A stretch of 14,773 nt of DNA, taken from positions 1 to 14,773 of the forward strand of contig DUPI01000088.1 of assembly GCA_012838395.1 (NCBI GenBank), in the 5' to 3' direction. This document shows positions 7,828-13,780 of the stretch, piece after piece; position 1 is the first letter of the stretch, and each line of letters opens with the position of its first letter. Source of the stretch: Mollicutes bacterium. GTDB lineage: Bacteria > Bacillota_I > Bacilli_A > RF39 > UBA660. The notes under the pieces were generated by a model. The model was not told the origin of the DNA, ran no database searches, and saw nothing but the letters and a program-made list of their open reading frames with translations. The translations under genes and the position numbers were made by a program.

Positions 7828-8826
7828 TTACTTGTCAATCAAATGAAGATTTTCTAATAAAAGGCCTGTCCCCTCTACAACACAAGTTAGTGGACTTTCA
7901 GCAATAAATACTGGCACTTTTAATTCGTGCGCTAAAAGTCGATCAAATCCCTCAATTAAAGCTCCTCCACCAGTAACTACAATTCCTTTATCAATAATAT
8001 CAGCTGATAATTCTGGCGGGGTTTGTTCAAGAACATTTTTAGCTGTGTGAACAATCATATATACACTTTCTCTTAAAGATTCTTCCACTTCTAAAGAGCA
8101 CAACGTTATAGTATGTGGTAATCCAGTTACTAAATCTCTTCCTCTAACTTCCATTTTTTCGTTTTTGCCATCAGGAAACACCGTACCAATTGTCATTTTT
8201 ATTTCTTCTGCAGTACGATCTCCAATTAATAATTTATATTTTTCTTTTATATATTTCATAATATCATTATCAAATACGTTACCTGCAATTTTTATAGATG
8301 AATTGGTAACAATTCCACCTAAAGATAAAATTGCGATATCAGTTGTGCCACCACCTATATCAATGACCATATTTCCACTTGGTTTTGAAATGTCCATTCC
8401 GGCACCAACAGCAGCAACCTTAGGCTCGTCCTCTAAAAACACCTTTTTTGCTCCAGTTCTTTCAGCAGCTTCTTTAATAGCGTTTTTTTCAACTTGAGTA
8501 ATATTTGAAGGACAGCATATTAAAATTCTTGGTCTTGAGAAAAAACTACGTCCATTTACTTTCCTTATAAAATGATTAAGCATAATTTCAGTAATTTCAA
8601 AATCAGCAATCACACCATCTTTCATTGGTCTAATTGCTTTAACTTTTCCTGGTGTTCGACCTAACATCTCACGCGCTTCTTTTCCAACAGCTAATGGTTT
8701 TTTAGTTTCTGAATCAATTGCTACTACACTTGGTTCATTTAATACAATTCCTTGGCCTTTAATATGAATAAGGACGTTAGCAGTACCTAAATCCAGACCG
8801 ATATCCTTTGAGAACATATTAAACAT
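7828..8826 (-). CDS. mbl: MreB-family actin-like protein Mbl
   Basis: Forms membrane-bound filaments that guide lateral cell-wall synthesis. The 332-residue length is normal. Actin-fold motifs: phosphate-1 DIGLDLGTANV (8-18), catalytic-side LEDEPKVAAVGAG (131-143), phosphate-2 DIGGGTTD (156-163) and the nucleotide loop TGGGAL (285-290). The stretch GTANVLIHIKGQGIVLNEPS and LEQTPPELSADIIDKGI resemble Mbl more than MreB or MreBH, and a place directly downstream of spoIIID is the Mbl position in Bacillus. ATG 8826 is favoured by a GAGGCGG site; the second Met (four residues in) would match Bacillus Mbl length but has no site at a proper distance. An extended -10 promoter precedes it, so it can be expressed in growth without spoIIID. 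Confidence 0.93.
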   Translation of the reverse strand: MFNMFSKDIGLDLGTANVLIHIKGQGIVLNEPSVVAIDSETKKPLAVGKEAREMLGRTPGKVKAIRPMKDGVIADFEITEIMLNHFIRKVNGRSFFSRPRILICCPSNITQVEKNAIKEAAERTGAKKVFLEDEPKVAAVGAGMDISKPSGNMVIDIGGGTTDIAILSLGGIVTNSSIKIAGNVFDNDIMKYIKEKYKLLIGDRTAEEIKMTIGTVFPDGKNEKMEVRGRDLVTGLPHTITLCSLEVEESLRESVYMIVHTAKNVLEQTPPELSADIIDKGIVVTGGGALIEGFDRLLAHELKVPVFIAESPLTCVVEGTGLLLENLHLIDK

Positions 8827-8851
8827 ATTATCCGCCTCATTTCCTCAATAT

Positions 8852-8860
8852 ATTATATCA
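8852..8860 (-). promoter_or_regulatory. Extended -10 promoter of mbl
   Basis: Minus-strand TGATATAAT between the spoIIID stop and the mbl ribosome binding site; TACCAA 17 bases upstream is a poor -35. This would give mbl vegetative expression apart from spoIIID. Confidence 0.5.
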
Positions 8861-8870
8861 TAGACTGGTT

Positions 8871-9137
8871 TTAATTGGTAGTTATTTCCTTTAACTTTAA
8901 ATACTTTTTTTTAGTTGATTCGCCGCCTCTTAAATGCCTTATTTTAATATGATGCTTTAATATTCTATCAACCTCGTTATACATAGATTTATTAATTAAT
9001 GGTAACCTTTCTTGTAAATCTTTATAAACAGTACTTTTAGATACATTAAAAACTTCTGCAATCTCATGGATTGTTTTTTCTGTTTTAATCATATAATCAG
9101 CTTCCATTATAACACGATTAAAAATTATCTCGTTCAT
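8871..9137 (-). CDS. spoIIID: Sporulation transcription factor SpoIIID
   Basis: A small DNA-binding regulator that in Bacillus works in the mother cell after sigma-E, turning many genes on or off before sigma-K. It is 88 residues (Bacillus: 93). The helix-turn-helix spans about 22-45 (TIHEIAEVFNVSKSTVYKDL), and the C-terminal basic signature IRHLRGGESTKKKY (66-79) is almost the family consensus. The start at 9137 follows AAGGGGAG. It stands directly upstream of mbl, as in Bacillus, and directly downstream of the terminated spoIID/spoIIQ remnants. Its ribosome binding site is one arm of a strong hairpin. Intact, in contrast to its neighbours upstream. Confidence 0.95.
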   Translation of the reverse strand: MNEIIFNRVIMEADYMIKTEKTIHEIAEVFNVSKSTVYKDLQERLPLINKSMYNEVDRILKHHIKIRHLRGGESTKKKYLKLKEITTN

Positions 9138-9144
9138 ATATACT

Positions 9145-9175
9145 CCCCTTTAATTAATTATATTTAATTAAGGGG
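9145..9175 (-). promoter_or_regulatory. spoIIID leader hairpin covering its ribosome binding site
   Basis: Arms 9145-9157 and 9163-9175 form a 12-bp stem with one bulged T and a 6-base loop; four G-C pairs close it. In a message read through from upstream, the minus-strand GGGG of the ribosome binding site (9145-9148) would be paired. A TATAAT (9157-9162) inside the hairpin could start a message lacking the upstream arm. On the plus strand the same stem is followed by TTTTT and could act as a terminator. Confidence 0.5.
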
Positions 9176-9190
9176 TTTTTAGACATAAAA

Positions 9191-9205
9191 AGGAGCACCG
9201 CTCCT
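9191..9205 (-). terminator. Terminator after the spoIID/spoIIQ remnants
   Basis: Perfect 6-bp GC-rich stem AGGAGC (9191-9196) / GCTCCT (9200-9205), 3-base loop, followed on the minus strand by TTTTTA. The stop codon of the M23 fragment overlaps the foot of the stem. Confidence 0.75.
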
Positions 9206-9449
9206 ATAAATCACCTAATTCTTTTTCATAATACTCTTCTGGATTTACTGCTTGTCCTTTATATATTAATTCAAAGTGTAAGTGGTCACCTAAATCTTTA
9301 CTAAAATTAGAAGTTCCACTTTTACCAATTATATCACCTTGTTTAACGACATCATCTTTTTTTACCTTTACTTCACCTAAACTTTGATAAATACTAATAA
9401 TTTCATTATTATGTTTTATATCGACCGTTTTACCAAGTAAATTATCTTC
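9204..9449 (-). pseudogene. spoIIQ: Headless C-terminal fragment of a SpoIIQ-like M23 (LytM) protein
   Basis: An 82-codon open frame with no ATG, GTG or TTG in it. It encodes the second half of an M23/LytM domain: GKTVDIKHNNEIISIYQSL, VKQGDIIGKSG and DHLHFELIYKGQAVNP, close to the SpoIIQ version of this domain. SpoIIQ is the forespore membrane protein that joins SpoIIIAH across the septum in engulfment and forms the feeding channel. Here the N-terminal membrane helix and first half of the domain are absent. The frame overlaps the last codons of the spoIID fragment around 9442-9449, in another phase, so no fusion protein results. In Bacillus spoIIQ also follows spoIID, which supports the identity; a different M23 sporulation protein remains possible. 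Confidence 0.75.
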
Positions 9450-9887
9450 CTTTATATTCTAAATATTCACCATGAGTAGAATTAACTGCTTGTCTAATTT
9501 TTGGAATTTTCACATCATAATCATCTTGCCAAACTGATTGTAAATAATTATCATCTAAATAAACTTGGTTCATAATTGTATCAATAACATCATAATCCTT
9601 ATCTTTATTATAAGACATTTTTTTCATAACATAACTTCGAGCAGCAACCGTTTGAGCCTTTAGTGCTTCCATATTAAAGGTAGTGGGCATTTCCCCTGCT
9701 AAAACACCAGTAATGTATTCCTCAAATGGCACTAAATCAATTTTACCAGTTTCTTCCCTTTTTACTCTAACATTCATATTAGAGACATATTTAAATTCTG
9801 GTTTTAGTTCTTGAATAAAAATGGTTATAATTATAAATGGTATGATAATAATAATTAATGTAGTAAAAATAATTTTTTTAAGTCCAC
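9442..9887 (-). pseudogene. spoIID: SpoIID, truncated and frameshifted
   Basis: SpoIID is a peptidoglycan lytic transglycosylase that thins the septum during engulfment, with SpoIIP and SpoIIM. About 148 codons remain of a usual 300-350. Visible are an N-terminal membrane helix (KKIIFTTLIIIII), then the family core VPFEEYITGVLAGEMP, EALKAQTVAARSYV, and DTIMNQVYLDD to STHGEYLEYKG, after which the frame hits TAA at 9442 where PI-x-A-x-F-x-SxSGG should follow. The only good start signal, GTG 9887 with GGAGGG five bases upstream, is one base out of frame; adding one A to the A7 run (9873-9879) restores it. No ATG, GTG or TTG is near in the body frame. DUF1146 and rpiB precede it. The domain is too incomplete to expect activity. 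Confidence 0.85.
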
Positions 9888-9901
9888 AATATCCCTCCGT
9901 A

Positions 9902-9914
9902 TTACAAATTGTAA
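9902..9914. promoter_or_regulatory. 13-bp palindrome upstream of the spoIID start
   Basis: TTACAA and TTGTAA flank one central A, directly before the GGAGGG site of spoIID. It could be an operator or a small leader hairpin; no known recognition site is matched with confidence. Confidence 0.25.
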
Positions 9915-9937
9915 AACAAGTAAATACTGCAATGAAA

Positions 9938-10135
9938 TTAAATGATTTTTGTATAATTAAAAAAATCCATAAAAAAGTTAACAACTAAATAAGACAAGCT
10001 TAAACATATCATAATATATAATATGCTGGCTTGATAGATCTTATTCTTTTTAAAAATGGCATTAATATTAACTCCATCTAGTGCCCAAATAACAAGCGGG
10101 GTAACGAAAATATATAATAATGATTTAATATTCAT
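9938..10135 (-). CDS. DUF1146 (YwzB-like) small membrane protein
   Basis: A 65-residue protein with two hydrophobic helices (about 5-20 and 36-57). The family pattern is clear: WALDGVNINAIFKKNKIYQA, then LLY-like ILYIMICLSLSYLVVNFFMDF. In Bacillus the homologue YwzB sits near the atp operon, upstream of ywmB, murAA and spoIID; here it keeps the place before spoIID, but ywmB and murAA are absent from this position. Function unknown. Its start overlaps the end of rpiB by 11 bases and a GGTGG site lies in rpiB, so translation is probably coupled. Confidence 0.85.
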   Translation of the reverse strand: MNIKSLLYIFVTPLVIWALDGVNINAIFKKNKIYQASILYIMICLSLSYLVVNFFMDFFNYTKII

Positions 10136-10568
10136 TATTGTAATTATCCACCTTATTCAGTCGTAAAAGGTGTCTTTCTTCATTACTAAATTTAGTTTTA
10201 ATAAAGACATCTAAAATATCTTTCATTTTCGTTAAACCCATATAACTAGATAAAGAAATAACATTAGCATTGTTGTGTAATCTCGATAATTTTGCTTCTT
10301 TGGTATTATCAACTTTCGCACATCTAATTCCTCTAACTTTATTACTAGCAATGCACATCCCCACTCCTGTGCCACATATTAAAATACCTAGTTCTATTTC
10401 ACCTTCATTTATTTTATTACCAATTAGAAAAGCATAATCGGGATAATCTACAGATTCCTCACTATCTGTTCCGTAGTTATATATATTATGCCCTTTTGCC
10501 TCTAAATATTTAATTAACTTCTTTTTTTGTGTCACCCCACGATGATCTGTAGCAATTCCTATGTTCAT
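10125..10568 (-). CDS. rpiB: Ribose-5-phosphate isomerase B
   Basis: Interconverts ribose 5-phosphate and ribulose 5-phosphate in the pentose phosphate pathway, cytoplasmic. The 147-residue length is typical. Motifs: IATDHRG (5-11), SVDYPDYA (39-46), the catalytic Cys in CGTGVG (65-70), NKVRGIRCA (76-84) and the phosphate-side HNNANV (98-103). The usual LG-x-R after this reads LSSY, a mild departure. Allose- or galactose-6-phosphate isomerases share this fold, but no sugar operon is next to it. ATG 10568 follows GGGAGG. First gene of an operon with the DUF1146 gene and spoIID. Confidence 0.93.
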   Translation of the reverse strand: MNIGIATDHRGVTQKKKLIKYLEAKGHNIYNYGTDSEESVDYPDYAFLIGNKINEGEIELGILICGTGVGMCIASNKVRGIRCAKVDNTKEAKLSRLHNNANVISLSSYMGLTKMKDILDVFIKTKFSNEERHLLRLNKVDNYNNEY

Positions 10569-10595
10569 AATGACCTCCCAAATTATTATAATTTA

Positions 10596-10624
10596 ATTAT
10601 ATCATGTCCCAATATATTTGTATA
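10596..10624 (-). promoter_or_regulatory. Promoter of the rpiB operon
   Basis: Extended -10 TGATATAAT (10596-10604) with TATACA (10619-10624) at 17 bases. Message would start about 20 bases upstream of the GGGAGG site. Confidence 0.55.
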
Positions 10625-10719
10625 TATTATAAGAAATACATTTTTTTAACTTTTATAAGGTTAATTATATACGCAAAATTCAATTTCTTTAATAACTTAT
10701 AACAAGGGAGGGATAAATT

Positions 10720-10872
10720 ATGTATCCTTATGGCTATGGAGGATATGGTTGTGCGCCGTCTTATCCATATGGTGGTTATGGAGGTTATGGTATAGGAATT
10801 ATTTGGATAATAATAATACTTTTCATTTTACTTTTTATTTTCAAAGGTCCTAAATCACACCATACATGTTAA
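10720..10872 (+). CDS. Tiny Gly/Tyr-rich membrane protein, YjcZ/SscA-like sporulation family
   Basis: A 50-residue protein starting at ATG 10720, seven bases after GGGAGGG. Residues 2-26 are repeats of Tyr, Gly and Pro (YPYGYGGYG and YPYGGYGGYGIG) with one Cys; residues 27-41 are a single hydrophobic helix (IIWIIIILFILLFIF); a short basic tail KGPKSHH ends in Cys. This is the architecture of the very small YjcZ family, of which Bacillus SscA takes part in spore coat assembly and germination. It is divergent from rpiB and ends at its own terminator. No convincing sporulation promoter is seen. Function here is inferred from composition, so only family-level. Confidence 0.8.
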   Translation: MYPYGYGGYGCAPSYPYGGYGGYGIGIIWIIIILFILLFIFKGPKSHHTC

Positions 10873-10912
10873 ATAAAATATCAATGATTCATAAAACGCT
10901 ATTTTAAATACA

Positions 10913-10942
10913 AAAAACCTAGTATTTTATACTAAGGTTTTT
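10913..10942 (+). terminator. Terminator of the YjcZ-like gene
   Basis: Arm AAAAACCTAGTAT (10913-10925) pairs with 10929-10942 over 13 positions with one bulged base, then TTCTTTT. The 146 bases that follow (10943-11088) hold no gene that I can support; there is a small TTTGG/CCAAA repeat at 11020-11036. Confidence 0.7.
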
Positions 10943-11088
10943 CTTTTGGAAAATTAAAGTATTTAAAAGAATAACTTTTGAATATGTTTTTTTATGGTTG
11001 CTAGAATAAATATTAGATATTTGGTAAAATTCCAAACCTTTATTAACACGTGCTTTTGTTTTTATTAAGCATTCTTCATTTCTCTTTT

Positions 11089-11694
11089 TTATTTAATTTT
11101 ATTAAGTAAGTCAGAATAAATATTATATAATTCTTTTCTTTGATTATCCGTAAGAGCGACATATGGATCATCCTGCGAATCAATAGTTCCCAGGTGATTT
11201 CCTACAACTTTCCCATCTTTTATAAAATAAACATCAGGTACATATAATTTTTTAATTCCATTTTCATCTTCTTTCAGGTAGGGATTTAATATACTAACTA
11301 ATTCTTGATAATCCCGATTATCTAGGTTGCGATAATCCTTTGGATTTAGGTAATATATTTTTTCTATATTATTGTTTTTAGCGGAATCCAACAATACTGG
11401 TACGGCGTTTCTACACCAAGGACATTCAGGAAAACCAAAATAAACTATTCCTGTTTTCGTTTTTATAACATCTAAGATCTCCGTTAAATTTGAATATACT
11501 ATTGGATTATCCAATGGAATATTCATTCTAACACTTTTTTTATTACTATTATACAAATTATTAAGAGCCTCGTATTCAGCTTTAAAATTTTTAGAGTAAT
11601 CACTAGTTGCGTTACTACTATTTATGTTTACAATAATTGTAACTCCACCTATTAACATTAAAGTAACAAGTATATTTATATATATTTTTTTCAT
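11089..11694 (-). CDS. Membrane-anchored thioredoxin-fold protein (CPWC)
   Basis: A 201-residue protein with an uncleaved-looking N-terminal helix (about 4-23, IYINILVTLMLIGGVTIIV) and an outer thioredoxin-like domain. The active-site motif is FPECPWC (88-94), and the cis-proline loop is YVPDVYFI (P143) followed by KDGKVVG. It probably exchanges thiols and disulfides outside the membrane; the partner is unknown. The start at 11694 is set by TGGAGG six bases upstream; an upstream in-frame ATG (11727) lies before the promoter's start site and is rejected. It has its own promoter with the twin GGAGA element and no strong terminator that I can see. Resembles its neighbour in layout but only modestly in sequence. 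Confidence 0.85.
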   Translation of the reverse strand: MKKIYINILVTLMLIGGVTIIVNINSSNATSDYSKNFKAEYEALNNLYNSNKKSVRMNIPLDNPIVYSNLTEILDVIKTKTGIVYFGFPECPWCRNAVPVLLDSAKNNNIEKIYYLNPKDYRNLDNRDYQELVSILNPYLKEDENGIKKLYVPDVYFIKDGKVVGNHLGTIDSQDDPYVALTDNQRKELYNIYSDLLNKIK

Positions 11695-11715
11695 AATAAA
11701 CCTCCAGTTTTCATT

Positions 11716-11749
11716 ATTATAGTACATTAATATGGAGATTATAAGGAGA
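11716..11749 (-). promoter_or_regulatory. Promoter with twin GGAGA operator, CPWC thioredoxin gene
   Basis: Minus-strand -10 TATAAT (11716-11721) and -35 TTATAA (11739-11744), 17 apart. Two direct repeats read on the plus strand as GGAGA, at 11734-11738 and 11745-11749, 11 bp apart and flanking the -35. Such an 11-bp direct repeat suits an OmpR-type response regulator; see the identical design at 12367-12400. Confidence 0.6.
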
Positions 11750-11757
11750 ATAAAAAA

Positions 11758-11779
11758 AACTCACATTATTATGTGAGTT
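11758..11779 (-). terminator. Terminator of the CGWC thioredoxin gene
   Basis: Perfect 9-bp stem AACTCACAT (11758-11766) / ATGTGAGTT (11771-11779), 4-base loop, followed on the minus strand by TTTTTTT. It abuts the operator of the next gene. Confidence 0.9.
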
Positions 11780-11786
11780 AATTATT

Positions 11787-12347
11787 TTAAAAATCATTTT
11801 CTTCTAAGAACGAATTAAATGATGACGATTCTTGATAACCTGTAGTAGCATCAATTATTTTTCCATCTTTCATAATTAATACCATCGGTGTTGCACCAAA
11901 CTCTTCATTCATATAATCTTTTAAATCACTTACAGTTTCAAGATTCATCATTATATCATAGTTTTTTTGGTCAATAATTGATCCTGCATTAAAATCAATA
12001 ATTTTGGCAATATCAATGTAAATTATTTCTAAATTGTATTTTTCTGCAGCCTCTTTTAATACTGGCACAAATTTTACACACCAACCACAAGATGCACGTC
12101 CTATGTACACAACTTTGTTGGCATCTTTCGTATTATCAACCAATTCACTTGCACTTACTTCTTTAAATGTGCTAACATCATAATCTTCATTCGTCTCTTG
12201 GTTTTCATTATTTTTATTTGCATTAAGTAACGAATTATTTGATATTAAAGTTATAGTATTAATGCTTGTCATTATGGCTATAATCAAAACAGCAATCCAT
12301 ATCCTGTTTAAAATTTTAGCAATATAATTATTTCCTTTATCTTTCAT
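11787..12347 (-). CDS. Membrane-anchored thioredoxin-fold protein (CGWC)
   Basis: A 186-residue protein: N-terminal membrane helix (about 17-35), an Asn/Glu-rich linker, then a thioredoxin domain with VVYIGRASCGWC (79-90), the strand LEIIYIDI and the cis-proline loop GATPMVLI (P144) with KDGKIID. Active site probably outside the cell membrane. Start 12347 is chosen because AAGGAGG lies five bases upstream; the ATG at 12368 overlaps the -10 box and cannot be in the message. Monocistronic: own twin-GGAGA promoter and strong terminator. Similar trx-like proteins serve bacteriocin maturation or redox defence, but nothing here decides which. Confidence 0.87.
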   Translation of the reverse strand: MKDKGNNYIAKILNRIWIAVLIIAIMTSINTITLISNNSLLNANKNNENQETNEDYDVSTFKEVSASELVDNTKDANKVVYIGRASCGWCVKFVPVLKEAAEKYNLEIIYIDIAKIIDFNAGSIIDQKNYDIMMNLETVSDLKDYMNEEFGATPMVLIMKDGKIIDATTGYQESSSFNSFLEENDF

Positions 12348-12366
12348 ATTTTCCTCCTTGTTTAAC

Positions 12367-12400
12367 ATTATAGTTAATTATTGTGGAGATTACAAGGAGA
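12367..12400 (-). promoter_or_regulatory. Promoter with twin GGAGA operator, CGWC thioredoxin gene
   Basis: Minus-strand -10 TATAAT (12367-12372) and -35 TTGTAA (12390-12395), 17 apart. Plus-strand GGAGA copies at 12385-12389 and 12396-12400, 11 bp apart, in exactly the same position relative to the -35 as in the other thioredoxin promoter. Confidence 0.6.
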
Positions 12401-12408
12401 TATAAAAA

Positions 12409-12438
12409 AATACTAAACTTTTTTATTTGTTTGGTATT
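12409..12438 (-). terminator. Terminator of the histidine kinase gene
   Basis: Arms 12409-12418 and 12429-12438 pair over ten positions with one mismatch; on the minus strand TTTTTTT follows. The kinase stop codon (12423-12425) is in the loop. Confidence 0.7.
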
Positions 12439-13780
12439 TTTATAGTAAATTTACTTCCCTTATTTACTTTGCTTTCAACAGTTATTATTCCACGGTGAGC
12501 TTCAACGATGTTTTTTACAACATATAACCCAATACCAGAACCACCAGTATTTCTACTTCTTGATTTATCAGCTCGATATAAATATTCGAAAATATATGTA
12601 ATATCCTTTTCCTTAATTCCTATTCCATTATCATTAATTGATATTTGGGTACAATCTTTATTTTTTATTATATCTATGCCTATTTTTCCGTTTTCATCCG
12701 TATATTTAATTGCATTAGATATTAAATTAATTATGACTTGGTTCATTTTATCTTTGTTTGCAAATATTAAACATTTGTTTTTATTAGTAAAATTAACAAC
12801 AATTTTTTTTGAAATTATTTCTTTTTCAAATGTTTTTAAAATGTTATTAACTTCGTTCACAACATCGTATTTGTACTTTATTACTTGATTTTTATTGTCG
12901 TTAGAAACTATTTTTTCAACATCATAAACTAAACGTGATAGTCGTTCAATATCTAACTTTAAGTTTTCAAGCCTCTCCTTTGATGGGATAAAAACGCCAT
13001 CAATCATAGCTTCAATATTGCCTTGCATAACGGTAAGAGGGTTAAAAACTCATGAGTAAAATCCCCAACCATTTGTTTTTTTATTTCCAATTGTTCTTGA
13101 AGATTATAGGCAAGCACATTAACACTGGTAGCCAGTTGTTCTATTTCTTTTAATGAAGGTTTCACTTCAATTTTATCAACATAATTTCCATCAGATATAT
13201 CTTTTGTTCTTTTAATCACCTTTTTTATTGGATTAGCAATCTTATTAGTAATAACTATACCTACCACAATCGAAGTCACAAACGATAGAATTGCGACTAC
13301 AATAAATAGGTTATCAAAAGTTTTAATAAAATTATGATCACTTTTATTATAAAAATAAGGGCCATAATATCCTAATTTTATATAGCCTAAGTACATATCG
13401 TTTTTTTCTATAGTTAATTTTTTTTCAACAAATGTTCCTTTAAATTTGGGATTTAAGTTTTTCATCATTTCTTTAGTATTATCAATGGTGTGATTACATT
13501 TATTTTTATGCATGCAATACACACAAAACACTTCATTATCATCTTTATCATAAACACTTAAAATAAGATTTTGTTCAAGTAATAATTCACCGAAATTTTT
13601 TAAAAAATCAAAATCGCGAATCTCCCCATTCTGACCATAGAAATTTGTAATTATTTGTCTGATTTCTTCATTTTTAAGTTCTTGACCTTCAATCATGTAT
13701 GTTTGAAACTGTTTTTTAAAAAGGAAAATACTAATAAAATAAAAGGTAAGTATTAGAAAAATCGATGAAAAATTAAAAGT
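12423..13780 (-). pseudogene. Sensor histidine kinase with HAMP domain, frameshifted in the H-box and lacking a start
   Basis: Membrane sensor kinase. Frame one (to 13004) holds the first helix (from about 13765, SIFLILTFYFISIFLF), an outer domain with CVYCMHKNKC, a second helix (FIVVAILSFVTSIVVGIVI), a HAMP domain starting NPIKKVIKRTKDISDGNY, and the H-box GDFTHEFLT. There the frame slips: one extra C in the CCC run (13039-13041) would read LTPLTVMQGNIEAMIDG and join frame two (from 13028), which has the N-box NLISNAIKY, DNGIGI, IFEYLYRADKSRSR and GGSGIGL, all intact. The frame is open past ATG 13696 up to a TAA at 13781, without ATG, GTG or TTG before the first helix, so the 5' end also looks damaged. 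No response regulator is adjacent. It could be a true pseudogene or two sequencing errors. Confidence 0.82.

Noticed and set aside
9145..9180. Plus-strand terminator marking an unseen plus-strand gene
   Set aside because: No plus-strand gene with start signals lies to the left; the hairpin fits spoIIID leader control better.
9888..9984. ATG 9984 as the true start of SpoIID
   Set aside because: The added residues overlap the end of the DUF1146 gene in another frame, pass through the ribosome binding site and do not resemble a SpoIID N-terminus.
11695..11727. Upstream ATG for the CPWC thioredoxin gene
   Set aside because: It lies upstream of the predicted transcription start and lacks a ribosome binding site, whereas TGGAGG precedes 11694.
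11089..12347. Tandem duplication of the two thioredoxin genes
   Set aside because: The proteins share fold, anchor and CxxC but little linear identity by eye, so a recent duplication is not supported.
12348..12368. Upstream ATG for the CGWC thioredoxin gene
   Set aside because: The ATG overlaps the -10 box, and AAGGAGG precedes the ATG at 12347.
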